Source of the DNA: Paenibacillus sp. FSL R7-0337
Lineage (GTDB): Bacteria; Bacillota; Bacilli; Paenibacillales; Paenibacillaceae
Length of the DNA stretch: 64,000 nucleotides
Reading direction: 5' to 3'
Assembly: GCF_037969875.1 (NCBI RefSeq)
Contig: NZ_CP150218.1
Coordinates: 5,828,001 to 5,892,000, forward strand
Under the pieces are notes generated by a model. That model was not told the origin of the DNA, did not search any database, and saw only the letters and a list, made by a program, of their open reading frames with translations. A program made the translations under genes and the position numbers. Positions 16,013 to 25,759 of this stretch are shown piece by piece. The stretch's first letter is position 1; each line of letters begins with the position of its first letter.

Positions 16013-16866
16013 ATGTCATGAAGAAGATAGACCGGCATCCCCCTGTAAGGCGAAGCAAGGGGTTCATGAAGAGGACACCGCCCATACTGCCGCTTAGTAC
16101 ATCTCCAGGGGGCGAGCAGGTGCTGCTGCCGGATTATACTGTATACGAGCTTACCTCCCTGCAAAGAATGCTGGTTATTCTGGGTGCCGGAGCCGTGTTG
16201 TTCGGTATTGGTTACCTGTTCTATCACCGGCTGATCCTGGCGGCACTGCTTGTCCCCGGAAGCGCATATGGGCCGCGGCTGCTGCGCAAATATCTGCTGC
16301 AGCGCCGCCGGGCTGCGCTGAATCTGCAATTCAAGCAAATGCTGTTCTCGCTCTCTTCGTCGCTCTCGGCCGGACGTTCGGTGGAGAATGCCTTCCGCGA
16401 GGCCGTGCAGGATCTGAGGATGCTTGACCCGGAGGGCGCAAGTGACATGATCTCCGAGCTGAATATCATCTGTGCCCGGATGGAGAACGGGGAGCCAATT
16501 GAAGATGCGCTGTATGAATTCAGCAAAAGAGCAGGAATGGAGGATGTGGAGCGCTTCGCAGATGTGTTCATGGTCTGCAAGCGTACGGGCGGTGATCTGG
16601 TTGAGATCGTACGCCGCACATCCTCGATCATCGGTGAGAAGCTGGATATCCAGCAGGATATAGCAGTCAGTATAGCCCAGAAGAAATTTGAGGCGAAGGC
16701 GCTGCTGGTCTCTCCGCTGATGATGGTGATGTTCATGAGTCTGAGCGCCGGAGACTATATGCAGCCAATGTATACTGGTGCAGGAATAGCGGTGTCTACA
16801 CTGGCGCTGATTGCACTGTTCCTCTGTTACCTCTGGACTAATAAGATCATGGATATTCCTCTGTAA
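16009..16866 (+). CDS. TadB-like platform protein (T2SSF domain), Tad locus 1
   Basis: Inner-membrane platform protein of 285 residues with one type II secretion F domain (LQFKQMLFSLSSSLSAGRSV onward, about residues 105-230). Two membrane segments precede the domain and two follow it. The TTG start at 16009 has GAAGGAGGCGAG at good spacing; ATG at 16018 is the alternative. It pairs with the TadC-like protein to form the membrane base that TadA turns. Confidence 0.92.
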   Translation: MNVMKKIDRHPPVRRSKGFMKRTPPILPLSTSPGGEQVLLPDYTVYELTSLQRMLVILGAGAVLFGIGYLFYHRLILAALLVPGSAYGPRLLRKYLLQRRRAALNLQFKQMLFSLSSSLSAGRSVENAFREAVQDLRMLDPEGASDMISELNIICARMENGEPIEDALYEFSKRAGMEDVERFADVFMVCKRTGGDLVEIVRRTSSIIGEKLDIQQDIAVSIAQKKFEAKALLVSPLMMVMFMSLSAGDYMQPMYTGAGIAVSTLALIALFLCYLWTNKIMDIPL

Positions 16867-16884
16867 AGGAGGGTGAGTGAAGGG

Positions 16885-17757
16885 ATGTCATTGATCTGCG
16901 GTGCGATTCTGCTTCTGCTCGCAGCAGGCTGGCTCATTCTGAGGATGAGATGCGGCAGCCGTTATGCTGCTCTGCGGGAGCTGCCCATGGAAGGCCTGCG
17001 GCTGCGGCGGCTGGGAGAGCCTCTATTGTTACTTGTAGAGAGGGGCAGAATTTCCAGTTATCTCCCTTCCGTGATGTTCATAATACAACGTTCGCTACAG
17101 CGGATCTATGGTATGCGCTACAGTGCAGAACGGACCTTGCTGTTCATGGGGGAGATGCTTAGCTACAGCTGGCTGCTTGCCGCAGGCGGAAGTGCACTGA
17201 CAATGCTTACGGGAGAGCAGGCGGGAATAATCCTCGGGGGGCTCTTGGCAGTTGCACTCCCGGTGGCGATGGTTAGCGATCTGCACAAAAAGGTACGTAT
17301 GCGGGAGCAGAATATTATGCTGGAGCTTCCTGAGCTGTTAAACAGTATTGTTCTATTGGTCGGCGCGGGTGAGACGGTTCAGCGGGCAATTGTCCGCTGT
17401 GTGAACAGCCGTCAAGGAGACAGCACCCATCCGCTTTACACTGAATTAATGAAAATGACGGCTGAATGGGACGGCGGATACTCCTTCCAGCAGGCGTTCG
17501 AGAACTTCAGTAAGCGCTGTGCTGTGCAAGAGGTCTCCATCTTCACAACTACAGTGCTGCTTAATTACCGCAGAGGCGGGGCCGACTTTGTTCTGTCGCT
17601 GCGGGATCTGTCGCGGATGCTCTGGGAGAAGCGGAAGGCGATCAGCCGCACACGCGGCGAACAGGCATCGTCGAAGCTGGTTTTTCCGATGGTGGTTATC
17701 TTCTTGATTGTGATTGTACTGGTGGGAACACCGGCGATTATGATGTTAAAAATGTAG
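16885..17757 (+). CDS. TadC-like platform protein (T2SSF domain), Tad locus 1
   Basis: Second platform subunit, about 290 residues. A membrane segment opens the protein, two more lie near the middle, and the F domain follows (LPELLNSIVLLVGAGETVQR onward), ending with a C-terminal membrane helix. ATG at 16885 is preferred over GTG at 16873, because the AAGGAGGG ribosome site overlaps the GTG. Operon spacing to both neighbours is under 20 bases. Confidence 0.92.
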   Translation: MSLICGAILLLLAAGWLILRMRCGSRYAALRELPMEGLRLRRLGEPLLLLVERGRISSYLPSVMFIIQRSLQRIYGMRYSAERTLLFMGEMLSYSWLLAAGGSALTMLTGEQAGIILGGLLAVALPVAMVSDLHKKVRMREQNIMLELPELLNSIVLLVGAGETVQRAIVRCVNSRQGDSTHPLYTELMKMTAEWDGGYSFQQAFENFSKRCAVQEVSIFTTTVLLNYRRGGADFVLSLRDLSRMLWEKRKAISRTRGEQASSKLVFPMVVIFLIVIVLVGTPAIMMLKM

Positions 17758-17770
17758 GAGGTAGAGGCGT

Positions 17771-17959
17771 ATGTTAACACAGATGGCAGAAGGAGCAAAA
17801 AGCTTTTGGAAAGATGAGGAGGGGCTGGGGACGCTGGAGATGATCCTGATCATCGCTGTACTGATTGCGGTCGTTCTGGTATTCCGTGAGGAGATTGTGA
17901 AGGTGGTTAAGGATCTGATCGGCACGGCCGGAGATAAGAGTCAGGAAGTCTTTGAGTGA
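17771..17959 (+). CDS. Flp-type major pilin candidate, Tad locus 1
   Basis: 62-residue prepilin. The leader ends at Gly18, and the mature N-terminus LGTLEMILIIAVLIAVVLVF has Glu at position 5, as expected for cleavage by the peptidase at 22052. The hydrophobic helix is followed by a short charged tail. GGAGGTAG precedes the ATG. Its small size and place between tadC and tadE identify it as the likely filament subunit. Confidence 0.88.
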   Translation: MLTQMAEGAKSFWKDEEGLGTLEMILIIAVLIAVVLVFREEIVKVVKDLIGTAGDKSQEVFE

Positions 17960-18621
17960 TTCCGCTGCGGGAGGATGAGGGGAGCTTCACAATCGAGGCT
18001 TCGCTTCTGCTGCCGATGCTTATGGGCATTACGATGGTGCTGCTGTTCTTCTCCTTATATACGTATCAGAAGTCGATGCTGCTGCAGATTGCCTCAGCTA
18101 CTGCGGAGCGGGCTGCTTATAACTGGGAGAATAGTAACCGGGATGTAAGCGGAGAATTCCAGACCGGAAATGTTGATCCGCTGTACTGGAGAATCGGTGA
18201 GGATGGACTGTTGGCTTCGCTATTCGGTTCAGGAGCAGAGAATGGCAGTACGGCCATTACGCTGCCTGGTAATGCTGAAGAAGGAGGGCCCCTGCCGGTA
18301 GTGAAGCTGCGCCGGTCATCACAGATGGTGCCTGCCGGATTACAGGGAGAAATGAGCTACGTCTACGGATTGACTGGCCGCAGAATCAGTACGGAACTGA
18401 AGAAGGCGCTACATCTGCCTGTTCTGGACAATCTGCTGGCCGATAGAGCCGCGCCTGAGGTGTATGCCCGGTCCTACGTTACGGAGCCTGTTGAATTCAT
18501 AAGAACAGTAGATCTTATGCGTTACTACGGGTCGAAGTTCAAACAGCATTCCTCCGCCGGCAAGGAGGGCAGCGGCATGGAGAAAAAGCATGCAGCCCTC
18601 ATGCTTGATAAGCTGCGTTAA
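17956..18621 (+). CDS. TadE-like pseudopilin, Tad locus 1
   Basis: 221-residue membrane-anchored protein with a TadE-type N-terminus: a short leader to Gly9, then SFTIEASLLLPMLMGITMVL with Glu at mature position 5. The rest faces outside. GTG start overlaps the pilin stop by 4 bases (GTGA). Minor pilins of this type are thought to start or cap the filament. Confidence 0.85.
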   Translation: MIPLREDEGSFTIEASLLLPMLMGITMVLLFFSLYTYQKSMLLQIASATAERAAYNWENSNRDVSGEFQTGNVDPLYWRIGEDGLLASLFGSGAENGSTAITLPGNAEEGGPLPVVKLRRSSQMVPAGLQGEMSYVYGLTGRRISTELKKALHLPVLDNLLADRAAPEVYARSYVTEPVEFIRTVDLMRYYGSKFKQHSSAGKEGSGMEKKHAALMLDKLR

Positions 18622-18763
18622 GGATGGCTGGTGATGTAGCAGCTTGGGCTGGGTTGTTCAAGAAAAAGGTTAAGGGGAAGTTCCAATGCGTATTTTCAGT
18701 CACGGGAGGTTCTTAAGCAAGCCGCTTCGCCGGAGCCGCAGCTTGGAATATGGAGGTAATCCT

Positions 18764-21010
18764 ATGAACAGTTCTGCGGGAAAAGGATCAGCCGGATATA
18801 TATTCAGATGTCTTCGTTCAGCGGAGGGTTCGGTATCGGTCTTTCTTATTTTGGTGCTGGCGTTTGTATTTCTTTTTAATGCTGTGCTGATCGATTACGC
18901 ACGGATTGCGGCGGTGAATGTGCAGGAGGAACGTCTGGCGAGAGCCGCTATACGCTCAGTAATGTCGGCATATGACATTGAGCTGCGCGAGAACTACGGC
19001 TTGTTCGCCTTCGGCGGCGGGGACGGTAATCAGCTGCTATCAAAGGTGCTCAATGATAATCTGTACGAGAGCGGACGGGGGGATGCTTTTAACCTGCTGC
19101 CCGTGATGGTGGATTCCTCTTCGCTGGACTGGAGCCGCCCGCTGGGCACCTATGAGGTCTTCCGGCGGCAGATTATAGAAGAGATGAAATACAAAGCGCC
19201 GGTTGATTTTGCCCTGGAGCTGGCAGGCAAGCTTAAGCCGTTATCGGCGGCGATGACGGAGGCTTCACGGACAACAGAGATACTGGGTGACTTGCAGCCC
19301 TTATATGATCAGCGTGAGGAAGCGCTGGATCTTATGCTGAAGAAGCGCAAGGAAGCTGCTGACAGTGCACAGAACCTGCAGGAGCTTCTGATGAATCCTC
19401 CGGGTGACAGTATTCCGGCGCGTTCGCTTGCATCCTTGGCCGCAATCTCCGATATCCCGGCGATGTACGGGGATTATGTCAATAAATATTATGACGATTA
19501 TTACCGTCCCCCCAAGACATGGCCAAAGTACACGGCAGTGCTATCGCAGTATCAGTATCAGATTGGTGAAATAACAGGCAAGATACCGGCAGTGCTAGCT
19601 GACTTCCAGGAGAAAAACAGCCGTCTGCTGGATGAAGCAGAGGCTGCACTTGAGCAGGTGAATGCGCTGAACCTTCAGATGAAGAGTGTAATTGATCAGG
19701 CAGATGCGGATACCAGTGCTGCGGGGGATGATCCTGCCCGCAACTGGGACATTCCGGACACGGCCGGAGAGCTCAGCTCAGAGCCCCTGAAGAAGCTGAG
19801 AGCACAGGTGGAGGGACTTATCCTTCCTCCGGCTGAGCTTAGCGGGATGGGCAATAACATCGGTATACAGCGAGGTACTGCGCTTCCCTTGGAGCCGCCA
19901 GTCTCCGGCTTGCCGGCTACATTAAGTACAGCATCCGGGTTGTATGCCGACTATTCTCTTATGAGTGCAGGTGTTCTTAATGCTTCCCGGGCAGTTCGCG
20001 GCTATATAAGCAGTTACGGGCAACACGGTACTGTCATAACGCAGGAAGCGGAACAGATTGAGAGCCGCCGCACTGCTGATAGCCAGCGTAAGCAGATAGA
20101 AGGGCAGGCGAAGAAGAAGCTTGGCGATGCCATGAAGCTGCTGGATCAGATCCGCGCGCTGGGAAGCAGCGCACATGAAGCGATGGAGCAGTACGGTAGT
20201 CTGCGTCAATACTACCAGCAGAATGTGGCCTTTAACGAAGGTCTGGAGCAGGAGCCGGGGGCTGCTGTGAATACTGGTGATCAATACGCTGCGGGCAAGT
20301 CGTCCATGAAAGATATGGATGGGATATATGCTGCTATGGGCAGTGTGCTGGCAGGAGCCAGAGACCGGCTGTACCAGACGGAGTACTCTGCGATGTATTT
20401 CCGGCATTTCGATCTGTCTGCGCTAACCTCGCTGGCCTCCGGGTCTGCTGAAGGGTTCGGTGAGCAGCTGGGAGAGCAACTGAAGCCGCAGGCGCAAGAG
20501 CTGGAATATATTTTGTACGGATTCTATAATCCTGCAGGCAATGTGGCCGCCGCTTATGGCGAGATCTTTGCTCTGCGGCTGGCTGTGCGGACGATGGAAG
20601 GCCTGATTGAGAAAGCCGGTATGGGGAATCCGCTTGTCGTCCTGGCCGCCGCACTGCTGTACGGTATTGAGCAGGCTATCCAGGATATGATACAGCTCTG
20701 TACCAAGGGGGAGATTCCCTTATCCAAATACATGACCGCACAGCTCAGCTATCGTGATTATCTTCGGCTGTTCCTCCTGCTGCATGGGGGAGGGGAAGAA
20801 CAGTTGTCCCGGATGCTTGCGCTGATCCGCCTGAATACCGGTATCAATCCGGTAGAGAAATATACATATGCCTCTGCCCGAATCACGATGGGCATGCAGC
20901 TTTGGTTTCTGCCGGGTGTAGTGAAGCTGGTGAATTACAGTGCCGGACTGCCAGGAGATGTGCGGGGCAAAGTGTATTTCAGACAAGCAGGGGCTGACTT
21001 TTCTTACTAA
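18764..21010 (+). CDS. Large TadG-like or DUF5702-type anchored protein, Tad locus 1
   Basis: About 748 residues. The N-terminus carries one membrane helix after EGSVSVFLILVLAFVFLFNA, the position where TadE/TadG proteins are processed, but the Glu5 is missing. Long helical, Gln/Glu/Lys-rich stretches suggest a coiled stalk outside the cell. Proteins of this shape occur in Gram-positive Tad operons and are, as far as I recall, grouped as DUF5702. ATG 18764 has GGAGGT six bases before it; an in-frame ATG at 18686 with AAGGGGAAG is a possible longer start (774 residues). No von Willebrand domain was recognised. Confidence 0.75.
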   Translation: MNSSAGKGSAGYIFRCLRSAEGSVSVFLILVLAFVFLFNAVLIDYARIAAVNVQEERLARAAIRSVMSAYDIELRENYGLFAFGGGDGNQLLSKVLNDNLYESGRGDAFNLLPVMVDSSSLDWSRPLGTYEVFRRQIIEEMKYKAPVDFALELAGKLKPLSAAMTEASRTTEILGDLQPLYDQREEALDLMLKKRKEAADSAQNLQELLMNPPGDSIPARSLASLAAISDIPAMYGDYVNKYYDDYYRPPKTWPKYTAVLSQYQYQIGEITGKIPAVLADFQEKNSRLLDEAEAALEQVNALNLQMKSVIDQADADTSAAGDDPARNWDIPDTAGELSSEPLKKLRAQVEGLILPPAELSGMGNNIGIQRGTALPLEPPVSGLPATLSTASGLYADYSLMSAGVLNASRAVRGYISSYGQHGTVITQEAEQIESRRTADSQRKQIEGQAKKKLGDAMKLLDQIRALGSSAHEAMEQYGSLRQYYQQNVAFNEGLEQEPGAAVNTGDQYAAGKSSMKDMDGIYAAMGSVLAGARDRLYQTEYSAMYFRHFDLSALTSLASGSAEGFGEQLGEQLKPQAQELEYILYGFYNPAGNVAAAYGEIFALRLAVRTMEGLIEKAGMGNPLVVLAAALLYGIEQAIQDMIQLCTKGEIPLSKYMTAQLSYRDYLRLFLLLHGGGEEQLSRMLALIRLNTGINPVEKYTYASARITMGMQLWFLPGVVKLVNYSAGLPGDVRGKVYFRQAGADFSY

Positions 21011-21024
21011 AGGGGGACGGTAGA

Positions 21025-22026
21025 ATGAAGCGGTGGCTGAGGAAATCGCTGAACCCTAAGGATGAAGGCAGCATGGTTGTGGAGGCGGCACTGATTCTGC
21101 CTGTGTTCCTGTTATTTGTCCTGTTCCTCATCTTCATTATCCAAATGACCTTGTATTCGACAGCGCTGCAGAGTACGGCTTCTGATACTGTCAAAATAAT
21201 CTCAACCCATATGTATCCCGCAGCGCTGGCAATGCAGCAGCAGGAGGGGGAAGGTGGTGGCGGGGGAGATGAAACCGAAGAAGCAGGTGAGGGAGAGCAC
21301 TCAGATGATGCGGACTCCTCCAGCATCTGGAGCATTCCACGGCTGTCGGTAACGGAGTGGAGTGAGGACTACGTGGAGAAGCTTCCGCAGCCGATGGAAT
21401 CCTGGGTCAACGCTGTGGTCCGGGAGGGAGAAGGGCCTCTGCAGAAGGTGCAGGCGGGAGCATCCGAGGCCGTGCTGGATCAGGTGCTTAAGCCGATGCT
21501 GCGGCCGTATCTGTCCTCAGACCTGCTTGAATATAGCAAGATTCATGTATCCAATGTTACTGTACCCGATCTGAGAAAAGGGACGCATCCGTATTTCGGT
21601 ATGGTAGTCAGCTATGAGCTGCCAATGAGAATTCCGTTCTTGAATGAAAAAATCGTGCTGGAGGCCAGCGCAGTTGAACGCTTATGGGTCGGAAACACCG
21701 ATTCTTCCGGGGAAGGAAATCCGGCTGAGCCTGCTGAGGAGACCGGGACCATTATGATCCTGGAGAAGCCGAATCCGGGAGTAGCGAATCACCAGGGCAT
21801 CATCAAGGTGAAGGTACCTCCCGGGGCATCAGCCAATCTATCGATCTTTTACAAGAGCGGCCAGAGTACTGCCAAGTATCTGGGCTGGAAGCAGGCGGAT
21901 GAGCACGGGTACATCGAATGGGAATGGAAGATTGGCGTGAATACTACGCCGGGTACCTGGCCCTTCGTGGTTAGTCTGGCTGATGGAGCTACGCTTCAGG
22001 CGACTTTTACAGTAGTCAAAAAATAA
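21025..22026 (+). CDS. TadE-like pseudopilin with extracellular domain, Tad locus 1
   Basis: 333 residues. TadE-type N-terminus GSMVVEAALILPVFLLFVLF (Glu5 after the Gly), then a Gly/Glu-rich flexible linker near residues 72-98, a mixed domain and a C-terminal beta-rich segment (IIKVKVPPGASANLSIFYKS onward) resembling a small Ig-like fold. AAAGGGGGAC precedes the ATG. It may be a tip or adhesin minor pilin; this is inferred from shape and position only. Confidence 0.78.
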   Translation: MKRWLRKSLNPKDEGSMVVEAALILPVFLLFVLFLIFIIQMTLYSTALQSTASDTVKIISTHMYPAALAMQQQEGEGGGGGDETEEAGEGEHSDDADSSSIWSIPRLSVTEWSEDYVEKLPQPMESWVNAVVREGEGPLQKVQAGASEAVLDQVLKPMLRPYLSSDLLEYSKIHVSNVTVPDLRKGTHPYFGMVVSYELPMRIPFLNEKIVLEASAVERLWVGNTDSSGEGNPAEPAEETGTIMILEKPNPGVANHQGIIKVKVPPGASANLSIFYKSGQSTAKYLGWKQADEHGYIEWEWKIGVNTTPGTWPFVVSLADGATLQATFTVVKK

Positions 22027-22051
22027 AAGAATAGAGAAAAGAGGAGCACGG

Positions 22052-22561
22052 ATGACGGAATGGGCGTTATGGGGCTGCCTGCCGTTCCTGACAGCAGCAT
22101 TATTCACAGATATACGCTGGATGAGAATTCCTAACTGGATTACACTGCCTGCGCTGATTGGCGGACTGCTCCTGCAGTTGATTATCAATGGCTGGCAGGG
22201 ACTGCTGTTTTCACTTTGCGGCAGCGGAGCAGGCTTCCTGCTCCTGCTGATTATGTATTTTATCGGGGCGGTGGGGGCTGGCGATGTGAAGCTCTTTGCG
22301 GCTATCGGTGCTTGGACGGGGGTGCTTTTCTCGCTTCAGGTTATTGTCTATTCTGTGCTCTTGGGGGCGGTCTTAGGCTGGATTATCATTCTCTACAGGA
22401 GGGAGACAGGACGCAGGCTGCGCAGCATGATTAGCAGAACAGCCGGGTTCCTGCTGCTTCGCAATATGAGTCTGGCCAAGGGCCGGGAGGGAGAACTGCT
22501 CCGGTTTCCTTTTATGCTGGCCGTATTCCCGGGCTTTATCTGTGCTTATATTTATTTCTGA
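22052..22561 (+). CDS. Prepilin peptidase, A24 family (TadV/CpaA)
   Basis: Membrane aspartic protease of 169 residues that cuts prepilin leaders. The two catalytic aspartates are Asp20 in FTDIRWMRIPN and Asp78 in GAVGAGDVKLFAAIG, in the proper contexts. Five or six membrane segments; it lacks the N-methylation domain of full PilD enzymes, as TadV proteins do. It is the only peptidase of this type in the window and could in principle also serve Tad locus 2. Confidence 0.93.
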   Translation: MTEWALWGCLPFLTAALFTDIRWMRIPNWITLPALIGGLLLQLIINGWQGLLFSLCGSGAGFLLLLIMYFIGAVGAGDVKLFAAIGAWTGVLFSLQVIVYSVLLGAVLGWIIILYRRETGRRLRSMISRTAGFLLLRNMSLAKGREGELLRFPFMLAVFPGFICAYIYF

Positions 22562-22600
22562 CTTGGAGCTTATCGATTACAGCTTAGGAGGTGAAGAGAC

Positions 22601-24313
22601 TTGTTTGGACTAGAACGTGACTTCATCCAGCAGGATGGAATAACGATGCTGCTGGGCAGATCCGGGGGGCTGAGCGCAGGCGAGCTGAATATGGTGCAGG
22701 CCCGGATGCTGATGACCAGCGGGATACCGCATCATTTACGGCTGCTGCTTAGAGAAATAGATCTGCAGGTCACACTGGAATACACGGTGGCAAGACGTAA
22801 AATGCTTGGAGCTCTGCTTAAAAGCGGGAAGCTGAGCATGACGGAATTCTTCGGGCTGATGCTGCAGATCGCTGCCGGGATGGAGGAGGGGCAGCTGTAT
22901 ATGCTGCGTACGGAGCAGTATGCGCTCCATGAGGATTTTATCTTTATCGAAGGTCCGCTCAGCAGCGGCAAGGTCTTCCTGACCTATATTCCGCTGGAAC
23001 TCACAGATCCCGCACCGAAGCCGGGAGAAGCCTTGAAATCGCTGATTATGGTCTTCATGGGAGCCATCCGGGAGTTATCGGGTAACGGGCTTCAGCGGCT
23101 GCTGCAATATTGCGGGGAAGAAGTCTTTAGTCCGGCTGGGCTGAAGGAGCTGCTCGCAGAAATGCTGACGGAGGGTACACCCCATAAGGGCCATGTTGAA
23201 GAAACGGAGCCTGCACGTCTAAGTTCTATGGCTGGCACAGGCACTTCTGGTGCCGTGTCAGGAACGAGGATAGACTGGGCGCAGCCTCCGGATCGCAGGC
23301 TGGAGGAACCGGGAAGGGAGAGGTCCGCGGCCGCAGCGTTCTCCCATGTACATGGAGATAAGGAGTCGCAGCCTTCCGGTTCGATGCTTAATCCTACGCC
23401 TTGGGTGAGCGGTACGCCGCAGCTGAAGCGGCAGGATGGATTATCAGGGGCTCAGACAGCAAACGGTACAACAATGAGACCTGTTCCGGCTGAGGACAAG
23501 CCAAGTCCTTACAGGACGTATATATTGCTGGGGGCATTATTGGGTGATGCGTTACTATGGAAGTTTCTCTATCTGAATGACCCCCGGGCACTGTGGCTGG
23601 CAGTTTGTGCTGCGGTGACTCTGATACTTGCAGCTGCATGCTGGCTGGTGTGGAGTGGAAGGCTGGCTTGGGGCGAAGCAGAGGAAGAGAGGGATGCTCT
23701 GGAGGAGAGGCCGGAGGATGATAACAGTACAGCCCGGAACCGTAAGCTGAGAAGCGATCTGGAGTGGGATTTCAGCAGGAATCCGGTAGATCAGCACCGT
23801 TCTCCGGTATCAGTCTACACTCCTCAGAACCAGGAAGCAAATGCGGGGCAGAGCGGATTCACAGCCGCACCGGCTGGCAGACAACGGGCTCCGGCGGGAA
23901 TGAACGCCAGTAGTCCGCAGAAGAAGGAAGCGGCCATGGCTACAGCGCTGCTGACCCGGGAACCCGTTCAGTCTACAGAGAGCAGGCTTCCCCAGGCCGG
24001 AAGTACAGTGCCTTATCTGGAAAGAAGTGACCCGGATGACGGGGGAGATCCCGAGAGAATTGAGCTGAACCGGCCCAGCTTCATTATTGGACGCTCCTCT
24101 GAAGTGGCTCAGTACATTGAGAAATCGGAAGGGGCTTCACGGGTCCATGCTGAAATCTCCAGAGCCTCAGGAAGTTACATTCTGAAGGATCTGGATTCCA
24201 GGAATGGGACACTGCTTGCAGGCGAAGCCATGGTTCCCTACAAAGAATATCCGCTGACCGAAGGCACTGTGTTCACCATTGTTAAGGGTATCTACACCTT
24301 TCGTACAGCGTAG
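22601..24313 (+). CDS. FHA-domain protein (DUF6382-like N-terminus), Tad locus 1
   Basis: 570 residues, last gene of the operon. The N-terminal 190 residues resemble the DUF6382 module that is, as I recall, often joined to FHA. A low-complexity linker follows, then two membrane segments near residues 305-350, another variable linker, and a C-terminal FHA domain (about 485-565) with FIIGRSS, SRVHAEIS and DLDSRNGTLL, the phosphothreonine-binding loops. TTG start with TAGGAGGTGAAG at good spacing. It suggests that the pilus machine is linked to Ser/Thr kinase signalling. Confidence 0.85.
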   Translation: MFGLERDFIQQDGITMLLGRSGGLSAGELNMVQARMLMTSGIPHHLRLLLREIDLQVTLEYTVARRKMLGALLKSGKLSMTEFFGLMLQIAAGMEEGQLYMLRTEQYALHEDFIFIEGPLSSGKVFLTYIPLELTDPAPKPGEALKSLIMVFMGAIRELSGNGLQRLLQYCGEEVFSPAGLKELLAEMLTEGTPHKGHVEETEPARLSSMAGTGTSGAVSGTRIDWAQPPDRRLEEPGRERSAAAAFSHVHGDKESQPSGSMLNPTPWVSGTPQLKRQDGLSGAQTANGTTMRPVPAEDKPSPYRTYILLGALLGDALLWKFLYLNDPRALWLAVCAAVTLILAAACWLVWSGRLAWGEAEEERDALEERPEDDNSTARNRKLRSDLEWDFSRNPVDQHRSPVSVYTPQNQEANAGQSGFTAAPAGRQRAPAGMNASSPQKKEAAMATALLTREPVQSTESRLPQAGSTVPYLERSDPDDGGDPERIELNRPSFIIGRSSEVAQYIEKSEGASRVHAEISRASGSYILKDLDSRNGTLLAGEAMVPYKEYPLTEGTVFTIVKGIYTFRTA

Positions 24314-24355
24314 CAGAGATAGATGGGGCAGATCGACTGGTGCGTTTGCCGCAGC

Positions 24356-25258
24356 CTACTGGTTTTTCAGTTGCTCCAGTGCAGGCTGTAGCGTGGGATA
24401 GTTGAAGGTGAAGCCGTGGTTAATTGCCTTGGAAGGAAGCACACGCTGGCCTTCCAGCAGAATCTCTGACAGCTCGCCTACAGCGGTTTTTAGCAGAAAT
24501 GCCGGAAGGGGGAACCAATGCGGGCGACGGTAGACTTTGCCGATCATCCGTCCGAATTGTTCATTAGTGACCGGCTGCGGAGCCGTGGCATTAACGGGAC
24601 CCTCGATCTCGGGCTGAAGAATGCAGAACTCAATCAGGCGCACAATGTCTGCAAGGTGAATCCAGGACATCCACTGCTTGCCTGTGCCTATTTTGCCGCC
24701 GAAGCCAAGCGAATAAGGCAGCTTCATTTTGGGGAAAGCTCCGCTCTCATTGCCAAGTACAACCCCAGTGCGCAGCTTGACCAGCCGGATACCGGCATAG
24801 GCTTCATCTGCAGCCTCCTCCCAGGTCTTGACCACCTCGGAAGGGAAATCGACAACCCGGGTCTCAGAAGCTTCGGTATAGGTATCCTGTACGGATGTAC
24901 CATAAATGGCGATTGCTGAGGACTGGATGATCACGCTTGGCTTATGCTGGAGTGAATTCAGCAGCTTTCCGGCAGCGGCAACGGTTTCAAGACGCGATTC
25001 CATAATCGCCTGTTTCCCCTTAGGAGTCCAGCGTTGACTGAGCGAAGCTCCGGCAAGATTAATCATTGCATCTGCGCCTTCTGCCGCTTCAGGATTAGAT
25101 GCCAGGCTGTCCCAGGTGAGGTAGCTAAGCCCTGGATGCTCCAGCTTGTTCTCGGGGTTCTTGCGGCCGACACTGATGATCTGATGTCCGCTCTGCAGCC
25201 AATATCCGGTAAGCTCGCTGCCGATGAATCCGCTACCTCCGCAAATAATATATTTCAT
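24356..25258 (-). CDS. TIGR01777-family NAD-dependent epimerase/SDR protein
   Basis: 300-residue extended short-chain dehydrogenase of the SDR39U1/YfcH/TIGR01777 type. The N-terminal Rossmann motif is GGSGFIGSELT. Other family marks are INLAGASLSQRWTPKGKQAI, SSAIAIYG and the C-terminal DUF1731-like segment (RPHWFPLPAFLLKTAVGELS). Substrate unknown. It converges on the Tad operon and forms a minus-strand pair with the DUF2621 gene upstream of it. Confidence 0.9.
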   Translation of the reverse strand: MKYIICGGSGFIGSELTGYWLQSGHQIISVGRKNPENKLEHPGLSYLTWDSLASNPEAAEGADAMINLAGASLSQRWTPKGKQAIMESRLETVAAAGKLLNSLQHKPSVIIQSSAIAIYGTSVQDTYTEASETRVVDFPSEVVKTWEEAADEAYAGIRLVKLRTGVVLGNESGAFPKMKLPYSLGFGGKIGTGKQWMSWIHLADIVRLIEFCILQPEIEGPVNATAPQPVTNEQFGRMIGKVYRRPHWFPLPAFLLKTAVGELSEILLEGQRVLPSKAINHGFTFNYPTLQPALEQLKNQ

Positions 25259-25280
25259 AGGGCTTGCTCCTTAATATGCT

Positions 25281-25745
25281 TTATTTGACCAGATGCTTGT
25301 AAGGCGCGTAGTCGATGCCGTTCTTCTCCAGGAAGGTGATCAGGAACCTGTTGTCACGCCGGGGTGTAGCAATAATGTACCCTTGAATACAGTGGTCACG
25401 GGTAACCTCCGTTGCATGGCTCTCTACAGCCAGCTTGCCGATCTCAGCAGCGATAGAATGCTTGGCAATGTCGCGGAACGGGCTGGGTACCGGCTGTACA
25501 AGCTGGTCCAGAAATGCCTTCATCTCGTCGCTCCACAGCGGACGGCTGCGTTCCACCCAGTAGTTCTGCCAGTCCAGCTTAGACTTGCCGTCAGCCTTGG
25601 GCAGCACCTTCAAAAATTTGCGGAACATAAAATAGCCGCCGATGCACATGCTGCCCAGCAGTAAAAAGGTCCAAAATGCGATGGAGTTCATAAACCAGTT
25701 GCTTGGAGACGTAGACAATAAGCTTGAGGGTAAATGGAAATGCAT
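25281..25745 (-). CDS. DUF2621-family membrane protein (YneK-like)
   Basis: About 154 residues. One N-terminal membrane helix (FWTFLLLGSMCIGGYFMF), then a cytoplasmic domain containing WQNYWVERSRPLWSDEMKAF and a C-terminal RDHCIQGYIIATPRRDNRFL. It matches the DUF2621 pattern known from Bacilli; function unknown. The frame extends upstream to 25778, but AAAGGCGGTG precedes ATG 25745, which is chosen. A perfect 18-base palindrome lies just ahead of the ribosome site. Confidence 0.8.
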   Translation of the reverse strand: MHFHLPSSLLSTSPSNWFMNSIAFWTFLLLGSMCIGGYFMFRKFLKVLPKADGKSKLDWQNYWVERSRPLWSDEMKAFLDQLVQPVPSPFRDIAKHSIAAEIGKLAVESHATEVTRDHCIQGYIIATPRRDNRFLITFLEKNGIDYAPYKHLVK

Positions 25746-25759
25746 GAATACACCGCCTT

